A model generated the notes under the pieces. That model searched no databases and was not told the DNA's origin. It was given only the letters and a program-made list of their open reading frames with translations. Both the position numbers and the translations under genes were made by a program. From an uncultured Verrucomicrobiota bacterium (GTDB taxonomy: Bacteria; Verrucomicrobiota; Verrucomicrobiia; Limisphaerales; UBA9464), in the NCBI GenBank assembly GCA_903864375.1, contig CAIPFS010000455.1, positions 1-9,409 of the forward strand: 9,409 nucleotides of DNA, written 5' to 3'. Shown piece after piece: positions 1 through 7,800 of the stretch. Position 1 is the stretch's first letter. Every line of letters begins with the position of its first letter.

Positions 1-75
1 GGTAGGGCGAACCTCCTGGTGAGCCGCGGCGGTCCGAACAACCCCCCGGTACGAACCGCTTCATCCGCCCTGAGA
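1..75. other. Short non-coding edge downstream of tag, with a GC-rich stem-loop
   Basis: No gene is supported here. In minus-strand RNA, just after the tag stop, GCGGUUCG (59-52) can pair with CGGACCGC (36-29), giving 8 pairs including one G-U and a 15-nt loop. No U-tract follows, so this is not a canonical intrinsic terminator, though it sits where one would be expected. The outermost bases (about 1-28) read on the minus strand as CGGCTCACCAGGAGG and onward. That resembles GC-rich sequences I associate with dispersed intergenic repeats in Verrucomicrobiota, but this rests on recollection, not on a second copy in the window. Confidence 0.4.
29..59 (-). terminator. Possible stem-loop terminator of tag
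   Basis: The 8-pair stem (59-52 with 36-29) lies 17 nt beyond the tag stop codon in the direction of transcription. The stem is GC-rich, but the loop is long (15 nt) and there is no run of U after it. It could protect the mRNA 3' end, assist factor-dependent termination, or be chance in GC-rich DNA. Confidence 0.25.
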
Positions 76-660
76 TCAACGAACCCCCGAGTACTGTGGG
101 CACGTCACGAGGTGGTCGTTGACCATGCCCACGGCCTGCATGAAGGCATAGCAGATGGTCGACCCGATGAACTTCATCCCACGACCCGCCAGGGCGGCAC
201 TCATGGCGTCGGATTCGGCCGTTCGGGCCGGAACTTCCGACATCGTCTTTCGATTTCCAATTCGGGGTTGGCCTTCCACAAACTGCCACAGGAAACGATC
301 CAGGCTTCCGAACTCCCGCTGAATCTCAAGGGCCGCCTGGGCGTTTCGAATTGCCGCCGAAATCTTTTGCCGATGTCGCACGATTCCCGCGTCCTGGAGC
401 AATCGGGCCTCTTCCGATGCATCCATGCGGGCCACGGCCGCAATTTCGAAGCCTTTGAACGCCTTCCGATAATTCTCCCGTTTCTTGAGAATGGTCAGCC
501 AGCTGAGACCCGCCTGCGCCCCTTCCAGGATCAGCATCTCGAAGAGGAGCCGGTCCTCATGCACCGGAACCCCCCATTCCTCGTCGTGATACCGTTCATA
601 CAGGGGTGTCCCCACACACCATGGACAGCGATGGTTCCCTGGGTTCATCGCTGTCGGCAT
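76..660 (-). CDS. tag: DNA-3-methyladenine glycosylase I (Tag)
   Basis: This base-excision repair enzyme removes 3-methyladenine from alkylated DNA in the cytoplasm, leaving an abasic site. The 194-aa product matches the family's usual length of about 190 and aligns by eye with E. coli Tag throughout. The helix-hairpin-helix-fold zinc site is complete: Cys12, His25, His183 and Cys187, with the same spacings as E. coli C4, H17, H175 and C179. Glu46 in LILEGAQAGLSW corresponds to the base-recognition residue Glu38, with Tyr24 and Trp54 lining the pocket. SWLTILKKRENYRKAF and the C-terminal CYAFMQAVGMVNDH are family signatures. ATG at 660 is the longest start; ATG at 648 (MNPGNHRC) is nearly as good, and neither has a Shine-Dalgarno sequence. 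The gene begins 29 bp after the upstream DUF6797 stop, so the two may share a transcript. The functional call is firm. Confidence 0.96.
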   Translation of the reverse strand: MPTAMNPGNHRCPWCVGTPLYERYHDEEWGVPVHEDRLLFEMLILEGAQAGLSWLTILKKRENYRKAFKGFEIAAVARMDASEEARLLQDAGIVRHRQKISAAIRNAQAALEIQREFGSLDRFLWQFVEGQPRIGNRKTMSEVPARTAESDAMSAALAGRGMKFIGSTICYAFMQAVGMVNDHLVTCPQYSGVR

Positions 661-689
661 TGGGGGGAAGGCTCAGCCAGAGAGCCGGT

Positions 690-3068
690 CTACCGAAGGG
701 CAGCCGAAGTTTCGGTGCCCAGCTTGTGGATGGTTCCGATCAATTCGGACTTCAATTCGGTGCCGTCGGCCGCCTTCACATTGTACTTGATGCCGAATTG
801 GTCTGCCGGTTGGAGTCCTTCCACCTCGATGAAAAGCTTGTGCTTATCCGACGATAACTTGACCGACTTGACTTCGAGGTTGTCGTGCTTTTCGGTCGCA
901 GGTGTCTTTACCGAGACTTCGGGCGAACCGTAGTTTCCCGAGTAACGGTAGTTCCACAATTCCACAGCGAAATTGCCTGCATCCGTCGCCGTGGCGGAAT
1001 CGAGCTCGGTGCTGAAATCGACTTCGATACCCGTCTGGGTCGCATGAGCCCGGACCGGCATACGGACCGGTTGGCCGGTGTACCGAACCCGGTAGAAGCC
1101 CCCTTCGCGGGTGGCGGCATTCTGCCAGCCCTTCAACCCGCAGGCGTACAGTTGTCCGTCGCGTTCGTTGAAACGGGCCCGCATGACACCCGACTGGAAC
1201 TTGAGATTGAAGGGAACCATGCTGGCCTGGATGGTTCCCTGGACGTCATCCCACAAGACTCCGTAGAGGAGGCATTTGCCGTAGCTGAGGAAGAGTGGAG
1301 CGCCTTTCCAGGGGCCCCAGCGGTCACTGGTCACATAGACCTGTCCGCCGCTGGAGTTGTCCCAGCGCATGGGCAGCCAGCAGATGGGTTCGTCATATTT
1401 TTCTGGAATCGGCATGGCCCCTTCCCATCCCTTCAGGCCGTACTTCTTTCGGGCTTCCGGATCGCTGGGATTGACGGAGATTTCACGCCCGTCCGGGTAG
1501 CGGAGCTTCAGTTCCTTCTGTGCCGACGGGACCATGCCCAGGAAGGAACCGGGTTTGACCAGATTCAATTTGGACGAAGGCATCCAATGGCCCTGATTAT
1601 CGCCGATCAGGATGGTATCATCGGGGCCTACCGTCATGCCATTGGGAGCGCGAAGTCCGGAGGCCACGACCTCCAGCTTGGACCCATCCGGGGAAACCTT
1701 GAGCAGGGTGCCCTGATGCGGCGAGGTCACGGCCGGTTCCCACGGTGCTCCCTTGGCATAGTAAAAGTTGCCTTTGGAATCGGTGTGCAGGTCGAGGACG
1801 AATTCGTGGTAATTGGCCGTCACCACGGTGTCGTTATTGAAGTTCTCATACAGATCGGCCTCGCCATCGTTATTCAGGTCCGAGAGCCGGGTGATCTGGT
1901 CGCGTCCGGCCACGTAAATCTTTCCGGAGGAGACCTTGACGCCGAGGGGTTGAAACAGCCCGGTGGCAAACCGTTTCCAGACGAGGTGGTCCAGTTTGGC
2001 ATCGATGCCGGAAACAATCCAAACATCTCCGTGAAAGGTGCAGATGACCGCCCTGCCGTCGGGCAGAAAATCAAACCCGCCAAAGTAGAGGTGAGAATGA
2101 TACGGGTTCGGGTACGGCTCGGAGATGGTGTCCACCACATACGGACCATCATCCCTGGCCACGACGCCGACCGTTTCCAAGGTCTGTTTCCAGTGAGCCG
2201 GTCCGCCGTGGGTCAGGGTTCGGAGGTCTTTGGGAATTCCCGCGGCGGTCGAGGCCGCCTTGGCGGCAACCGAGGATTGAAGGAAGACGGTCAACGGCTT
2301 TTGCGAGGGGACGGAGGCCAGCTTGAGGATGAGTCGTCCCTCGGAATCCGACTCCAGTCGCGTGCTGCGAGGCAGGTTGGCACCGGAGACGGCCAAGTTC
2401 TTTCCACCGGACAGATGAACCGCGACAGGGGCATCGGAGAGAGGGGACGACACAGTGCCTTCGATGCCACTGGCCAGGACCACTTGTTGCTGACTCACGG
2501 CCCGATCAAACTGCCAGGTTCGCGAAAAAGTCAGGCTCTCGCCGGTCCCTTCGAGGGATGGCAGTTCCAGCACGGTGGCCTGGCCGACGGAATACTTGAG
2601 CACCACCGAATCGCCGGAGGTGTAAAGCCCCTGATAGTGCACCCACGATTTGGGCAGCGGTCCCTGTTGGGGATGGCGCGGATCGCTGAATCCAGCCTCA
2701 GGTGAAGCCCAGCCCGGTCCCTCGGCTGTTTCAAACGCCACCTCGCCTTTGACGGAAGGCGGGGGCGGCCACTCGATCTTGGTCAACGTGTTGCCAAATT
2801 CCAGAAACGGTCCCGACCACGCCAGGGAGAGGCGCAGGGTGTCGAGGTCATACGCAACGTAATGGTTGCGATCTTTCCCCAGGGGAATGGCCAGTCCCTT
2901 GGCCGCAGCGAGATGCTTTTGATCGCGGATGATGGTCCCGGACCAGAAGGGAGCCACGGTGGGATCGGGTTGAACCGTGTCGGCATCCGCCGCTGAAGCA
3001 GACGGGGATAGAAGTGCCGCCAGTAGGCCGAACAGGCCCAGACGGAAGGAAAAGGAAGGACGTGGCAT
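690..3068 (-). CDS. Secreted DUF6797 / sorbosone-dehydrogenase-like beta-propeller protein
   Basis: The 792-aa product is predicted to be exported; substrate and reaction are unknown. I chose ATG 3068 because it opens a typical Sec signal peptide: Arg3 and Arg9, hydrophobic LGLFGLLAALL, and cleavage after ASA at residue 26. The frame extends to 3215, but those 49 residues are Arg-rich and overlap the ffh 3' end, so they are probably untranslated. Residues about 35-125 (APFWSG, KGLAIPLG, YDLDTLRLSLAWSG) resemble DUF6797. Residues about 325-665 look like an NHL or PQQ/sorbosone-dehydrogenase-type propeller, with FGGFDFLPDGRAVICTFHGD, APNGMTVGPDDTILIGDNQG and the Ca-binding-like loop DLNNDGEAD (397-405). 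The last 110 residues are beta-rich and Ig-like. No CxxCH haem motif is present, although related PVC proteins often carry a cytochrome c domain. It follows ffh by 100 bp and precedes tag by 29 bp. I infer a periplasmic role in carbohydrate or alcohol oxidation or binding. Confidence 0.85.
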   Translation of the reverse strand: MPRPSFSFRLGLFGLLAALLSPSASAADADTVQPDPTVAPFWSGTIIRDQKHLAAAKGLAIPLGKDRNHYVAYDLDTLRLSLAWSGPFLEFGNTLTKIEWPPPPSVKGEVAFETAEGPGWASPEAGFSDPRHPQQGPLPKSWVHYQGLYTSGDSVVLKYSVGQATVLELPSLEGTGESLTFSRTWQFDRAVSQQQVVLASGIEGTVSSPLSDAPVAVHLSGGKNLAVSGANLPRSTRLESDSEGRLILKLASVPSQKPLTVFLQSSVAAKAASTAAGIPKDLRTLTHGGPAHWKQTLETVGVVARDDGPYVVDTISEPYPNPYHSHLYFGGFDFLPDGRAVICTFHGDVWIVSGIDAKLDHLVWKRFATGLFQPLGVKVSSGKIYVAGRDQITRLSDLNNDGEADLYENFNNDTVVTANYHEFVLDLHTDSKGNFYYAKGAPWEPAVTSPHQGTLLKVSPDGSKLEVVASGLRAPNGMTVGPDDTILIGDNQGHWMPSSKLNLVKPGSFLGMVPSAQKELKLRYPDGREISVNPSDPEARKKYGLKGWEGAMPIPEKYDEPICWLPMRWDNSSGGQVYVTSDRWGPWKGAPLFLSYGKCLLYGVLWDDVQGTIQASMVPFNLKFQSGVMRARFNERDGQLYACGLKGWQNAATREGGFYRVRYTGQPVRMPVRAHATQTGIEVDFSTELDSATATDAGNFAVELWNYRYSGNYGSPEVSVKTPATEKHDNLEVKSVKLSSDKHKLFIEVEGLQPADQFGIKYNVKAADGTELKSELIGTIHKLGTETSAALR

Positions 3069-3168
3069 GGCGGGCAAGGAATGTTCCTCATCTTGATCCG
3101 AGAACCGCCCCCGGGCGCAAGCCCGGAAGCGATCCGACCGAGTCCTCGTCGGTCCGCCGCCCCGCGAA
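3069..3168 (-). terminator. ffh-DUF6797 spacer with two tandem hairpins
   Basis: Two perfect short stems lie between the ffh stop and the next start. In transcription order the first is GACCGA/TCGGTC (3154-3149 with 3141-3136, 7-nt loop), 14 nt after the ffh stop. The second is CCGGGC/GCCCGG (3126-3121 with 3116-3111, 4-nt loop). Neither is followed by a U-tract. They may end or stabilise the ffh transcript, or form the leader of the downstream mRNA. A small dyad, AGGAA-N2-TTCCT (3077-3088), lies just upstream of the DUF6797 start. No convincing promoter or Shine-Dalgarno sequence is seen. Confidence 0.35.
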
Positions 3169-4524
3169 TTAGCGACCGAAAGGCATGTTCGGCATCGCGG
3201 GCAGTTTGCCGCCAAACTTCGACATCATTTTCTGCATCTTCCCGAATTTCTTCATCATCTGCTGCATCTCGTCGAACCGCTTGAGCACGGTATTCACCTC
3301 GGCCACGGTGACGCCGCTGCCTTTGGCGATGCGTTGACGTCGCTTGGCATTCAGGATCTGGGGGTTGCGACGTTCCGTCGGCGTCATGCCGCAAATGATG
3401 CCCTCCATCCGGCGGAATTCCCGTTCGCTTTTCTGGAGGTCGACTCCCTTGATCATGTCGGCGCCCCCTGGCAGAAGGCCCACCAGGTTCTCCATCGGGC
3501 CGAGCTTTTTCATTTCCCGCAACTGCGAGAGAAAATCTTCGAGCGTGAAGATGCCTTTGCGCATCTTCTCCTCAAGTTCCAACGCCTTCTGTTGATCGAC
3601 TGCTTCAGCCGCCTTCTCCACCAGGCTGACCACGTCGCCCATTCCCAGAATCCGCTGGGCCATTCGCTCGGGGTGGAACGGCTCAAAATCCTCGGGTTTT
3701 TCCCCGGTCCCCATGAATTTGATCGGCTTGCCGACCACTGATTTGAATGAAAGGGCCGCTCCGCCGCGGGCATCGCCGTCGAGCTTGGTCAGGACAGCCC
3801 CGGTAACGCCGAGGGCCCTGTTGAAGTGGGTGGCCACATTGACGGCCTCCTGGCCGGTTGCCGCATCCAGCACCAGCAGGATTTCCCCGGGTTGTACCAG
3901 GTCCCGCAGGCGAACCAACTCCTGAACCAGCGGCTCATCGATTTGGAGGCGTCCGGCAGTGTCGAAAATGAGGGTGTCCCGGGATGTTTCCCGGGCGAGA
4001 GCCTGGGCCTCCCGGGCAATGACCAGGACATCCTTTTCCCCTGGCTTGACGAAAACGGGCACCTCAATGCGCTGCCCGAGCACCGCCAGTTGATCCATGG
4101 CTGCGGGACGGTACACGTCGGCAGCCACCAGCAGCGGACGCCGCCCCTGCTTGACGAGGTATCGTGCAAGCTTCGCGGAGGTGGTCGTTTTGCCCGAGCC
4201 GTGCAGACCGCACATCAAAATGCTGCCGGGGCTGGCACCCCGTTCCAGTCCGGCGTTCTCAGAACCGAGCAGGCGCACCAGTTCATCGTGGATGACCTTG
4301 ATCATCTGCTGGCCGGGATGAACCGACTGGATGACCTGCTGGCCCAGGGCCTGGACCTTGACCTGTTCGATGAAGTCGCGGGCGACCTGGAATTGGACGT
4401 CGGCGTCGAGCAGGGCCATCCGGACATCCCGGAGGGCGTCGCTCACGTTGGCTTCTGAGATTTTACCGAGTCCGCGCAGGTTGCGAAATACCCCCTGAAG
4501 CTTGCCGGTCAACGAATCGAACAT
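3169..4524 (-). CDS. ffh: Signal recognition particle protein Ffh (SRP54 homologue)
   Basis: Ffh is the GTPase of the bacterial signal recognition particle. With 4.5S RNA it binds signal sequences of nascent chains and docks with FtsY at the membrane. The 451-aa product has normal family length. The N domain starts MFDSLTGKLQGVF, a conserved beginning that fixes the start at 4524 rather than the upstream ATG at 4623. The G domain has the P-loop GLHGSGKTT (106-114), DTAGR (188-192), TKLDGDARGG (246-255) and GTGEKPEDFEPF (272-283). The M domain covers about 297-451, with MTPTERRNP and a methionine-rich tail (MQQMMKKFGKMQKMM) typical of signal-peptide and RNA binding. The P-loop has His at residue 108, where Gln is usual. 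No Shine-Dalgarno sequence precedes the start. ffh is separated from dnaE upstream by 300 bp and has no functional link to its neighbours. Confidence 0.97.
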   Translation of the reverse strand: MFDSLTGKLQGVFRNLRGLGKISEANVSDALRDVRMALLDADVQFQVARDFIEQVKVQALGQQVIQSVHPGQQMIKVIHDELVRLLGSENAGLERGASPGSILMCGLHGSGKTTTSAKLARYLVKQGRRPLLVAADVYRPAAMDQLAVLGQRIEVPVFVKPGEKDVLVIAREAQALARETSRDTLIFDTAGRLQIDEPLVQELVRLRDLVQPGEILLVLDAATGQEAVNVATHFNRALGVTGAVLTKLDGDARGGAALSFKSVVGKPIKFMGTGEKPEDFEPFHPERMAQRILGMGDVVSLVEKAAEAVDQQKALELEEKMRKGIFTLEDFLSQLREMKKLGPMENLVGLLPGGADMIKGVDLQKSEREFRRMEGIICGMTPTERRNPQILNAKRRQRIAKGSGVTVAEVNTVLKRFDEMQQMMKKFGKMQKMMSKFGGKLPAMPNMPFGR

Positions 4525-4824
4525 GGGTTTCAGCGTAATCGGTCGGCCGGCGGCGGCAAAGACTGGAATGGAATCAGCTCGGGGGGGCGAAGACTTCCAA
4601 AATCGGACCTGAATCAATACCATGAGTCGGGTGGCCGATGCGTCTTGGACCTCCTCCGAATTGACGAGAGCCCCGTTACCCAGGTGCTTTCAGCTCGGTA
4701 TTGGTCAGGATCCCTGCAGTAATTGGGGACTTGCAGGAGCGCGTCCCTCCGTTGTATGTCCCTCCTTCGGAGGGATTTACGTCCGGAGGGACATTGGGCA
4801 TCTTGCCTGCCGTCCCACCCGGGC
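4525..4824. other. 300-bp dnaE-ffh spacer
   Basis: I see no credible gene in this spacer. Overlapping short frames on both strands have no recognisable motifs and run into the dnaE 3' end or the ffh leader. The dnaE-proximal part holds a nested inverted repeat (4743-4793). The ffh-proximal part contains a 7-G homopolymer on the plus strand (4581-4587), about 57 bp before the ffh start, and GGAGGAGGT on the minus strand (about 4658-4650) with an ATG 26 nt further on, too far to be its ribosome binding site. An ffh promoter is expected here, but I find no clear -35/-10 pair. I looked for a 4.5S SRP RNA by its GGAAG...AGCAGCC loop and did not find one. Confidence 0.6.
4743..4793 (-). repeat. Nested inverted repeat after dnaE (two-tier stem-loop)
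   Basis: Two copies of GTCCCTCC (4743-4750 and 4758-4765) face two copies of GGAGGGA (4769-4775 and 4785-4791). The inner arms 4759-4765 and 4769-4775 form a perfect 7-bp stem with a 3-nt loop. The outer arms 4743-4750 and 4785-4792 form a perfect 8-bp stem. Alternatively 4757-4765 can pair with 4785-4793 over 9 bp, so the folds compete. The element begins 32 bp beyond the dnaE stop. No U-tract follows on the minus strand, so a classical intrinsic terminator is doubtful. An mRNA 3'-end structure or a REP-like dispersed repeat is possible. Confidence 0.6.
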
Positions 4825-7800
4825 CTATTCGTCCTCCCCACCACCGCCCGGTCGGCGTTCCCACTTCCGCGGCGCCCGCTCGGGCAGCGAGCGGTCCACA
4901 ATCAATTGAAGGGCTCCCGGATTGAAGGCGCTCTCGACGGCTGTTTCAAAGGCCGGGCCGGGATTGACGGAATACCGCTCATTGGTCTCCAGGTAGGCGA
5001 CCTCCCCGCCGCCGTACCGCAGGGCGATGAACAAAGGGACCCGCCCCGGATGCGCTTCAGCGAGGGCTCGCAGGTTTTCCATCGCCGGACGGGACGCCTC
5101 GATGGTTTTCATCCAAACGTGGGCCTGTCGGGTGAATTTCCGGGGCGCATCCTCCAGTTTGATGATCTCCTGGGGAAACAACTTGGGCTTGTCCTCGCCG
5201 GTGGAGACCTCCCCGGTCACCAGAACCACCGTGTTGGGGTTGAGCAATTCCCGGAATTTGTCGTAATTTTCACTCATCGCGAGGACCTGTACCGAACCGG
5301 TCAAATCCTCGATGGTGGCCATGGCAAATTTTTTACCACTCTTTTTGCTGACCCCCTCCATCAGTGCGGTGACCAGGCCTCCAATGCGTGCCATGCCCCG
5401 GTTGGGAAGGGACGGCAAGGTTTCTACCGGGTGTAATGCAAACCGTTCGAGAAGGCGGGCGTGAGGGTCGAGGGGGTGGCCGCTGACAAAGATGCCGAGG
5501 AGCTCTTTCTCGTAGGCCAGCTTTTCACTCATCGGCCAGTCGGGCAGCACCACCGGTTTCACAGGTCGGGCCACCGGCGCGGCATCAAAGGCATCAAACA
5601 GGGAGGATTGACCGGCAGCCTTGTCCGCCGCCATGGAACTGGCCCGCGACAGGGCTGCATCGATGCCCGCCATGAGCGTGGCCCGGTTGGGTCCCAGTCC
5701 GTCGCAGGCACCGGTTTTGATCAGGCATTCGAGAGCCCGCCGGTTGACGATGCGGGTATCGACCCGTTCGCACAATTCCGGGAGCGACTGGAAGCGCCCG
5801 CCCAACCGGCGGGCCTGCAGCAGGCTTTCCACCGCGATTTCTCCCATCCCCTTGATCGCGGCCAGCCCGAACCGGATCACCCGCCGGTTCTCCGCTCCCG
5901 GGGTCCTGGCAGGGGCAAAACCGACCTCCGATTCATTGACGTCGGGCCCGAGAACCTGAATGCCGAAGCCCCGAGCCTCGCCGATATACTGCGCCAGCTT
6001 GGCCAGGTCACCCTGGTCGTTGGTCATCATGGCGCAGAGAAATTCAACCGGATAGTTGGCCTTCAGGTACGCCGTTTGATAGGCAACGATGGCGTAGGCC
6101 GCCGCGTGGGATTTGTTGAAGCCGTACCCGGCAAATTTCTCCAGCAAATCGAACACTGGATTGGCTTCCTGGGGAGGAATCCCGTTTGTCCCGCAGCCCT
6201 CGACAAAGATCGCCCGCTGCTTCTCCATTTCCTCCAGCTTCTTTTTTCCCATCGCCCGCCGGAGCAGGTCGGCTCCGCCCAGCGTGTAGCCGGCAAGAAT
6301 CTGGGCGGCCTGCATCACCTGTTCCTGATAGATGAGCACGCCATAAGTTTCCCGGGCGATTGGCTCAAGCCGCGGATGGGGATAGACAATCGGCGCCCGG
6401 CCATGCCGCCGTTCAATGAAGTCCGGAATCAGGTCCATGGGGCCCGGCCGGTAGAGCGAGATCAACGCCGTGATATGCTCCACACTGGCGATCTGGAACT
6501 TCCGACACAGGTCGCGCATGCCGCCGGATTCCAATTGGAATACTCCCAGGGTCTGGGCGTTGTTCAGCAATTCGTAAGTCCGGGCGTCATCGAGTGGAAG
6601 GTTGTCAATGGGAACTGTCACACCCTGGGTTCGCTCGATCAGTTCACAACTGTTGCGAATAACCGTCAGGGTTTTGAGCCCCAGGAAATCCATCTTGAGC
6701 AGACCCAGGTCCCCCACGGGATTCATGGCATACTGGGTGACGATCACCCCCTCCTCATCCTGCTTCAGGGGGAGAAGATTGACCAGCGGTTGGGCCCCGA
6801 TGACCACGCCGGCGGCATGCACACTCGAATTGCGCGCCTGATCCTCCAGAATCCGGGCCTGGTCCACCAGTTCGCGGGTGGCCTCTTCGCTATCGTAGGC
6901 CTTGCGGAAATCCGGGCTTTTCTCCAGGGCGTCGTCGAGCGACCACTTGGCGTCGGTCACCATCTTGGAGAGGCGGTCGCATTCACCGAAGGACATCCCC
7001 ATGACCCGGCCGACATCCCGGATGACGGCCTTCGAACCGAGGGTTCCGAAGGTGATGATCTGCGCCACCGCATCGCGCCCGTATTTGTCGCGCACATACT
7101 CGATGACCTCCTGCCGCCGGTCATCAGCAAAATCAATGTCGATATCCGGGGGACTGACACGCTCCGGATTCAGAAAACGTTCAAACAACAGGCCGTAGCG
7201 GAGCGGGTCCACGTTGGCGATCTCGAGCAGGTAGGTGACCAGTGAACCGGCAGCCGAACCACGCGCCACACAGGAAATGCCCTTGCTCCGTCCGTGCCGG
7301 ATGAAGTCGCCCACAATCAGAAAATAACTGACATAGCCGGTCTTCTCAATGACCCGCAGCTCCAGTTCCAGACGGCTCAGGATCATCTGAAGAGCCGCAG
7401 CCGCTGTGGCACCAAAGCGATTCCATTCCTCGGGCCACCCTCCCGCCGCCGGTTCGGGGCAGGGCGGGAGTCGATCCGCCGCCTCGAGCGATTCGATTCG
7501 AATGTCAGAGCCCTCCACACGGGCGGTGACGCCGTAGCGGGTCTTGAGGCCGTCGCACAGCAACTGGCGCAGATAGCCTTCCCGGGTCCAGGTCTCGGGT
7601 GGCTGGAACACGGGATAATGCTGTGCCCCTTTTCCAAACTGGATGGTCACGTTGCACTGCTCGGCCACCTCCAGCGTGTTGAGGACGGCCTCCGGCACCT
7701 CGGCAAAGCGGGCCTTCATCTCCTCGGCGGACCGGAGGTAAAACTGGCCGGGTTGATAGGTGGGCTTGGCCGGGTCCCGCTGCTGCTGGCGTCCCAGGCA

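Noticed and set aside
19..933. 304-codon plus-strand open frame
   Set aside because: It is antisense to tag and the 3' end of the DUF6797 gene, and the product has no family resemblance.
885..2705. 606-codon plus-strand open frame
   Set aside because: It lies wholly antisense to the DUF6797 gene, whose product has a signal peptide and recognisable domains. The antisense translation shows no motif and is typical of long shadow frames in GC-rich DNA.
4614..4925. Short frames on both strands in the dnaE-ffh spacer
   Set aside because: They cross the inverted repeat and the dnaE 3' end, are Arg/Pro/Gly-rich and have no motif or ribosome binding site.
5461..7245. 594-codon plus-strand open frame
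   Set aside because: It is antisense to the polymerase core of dnaE and has no recognisable motif; codon-bias shadow.
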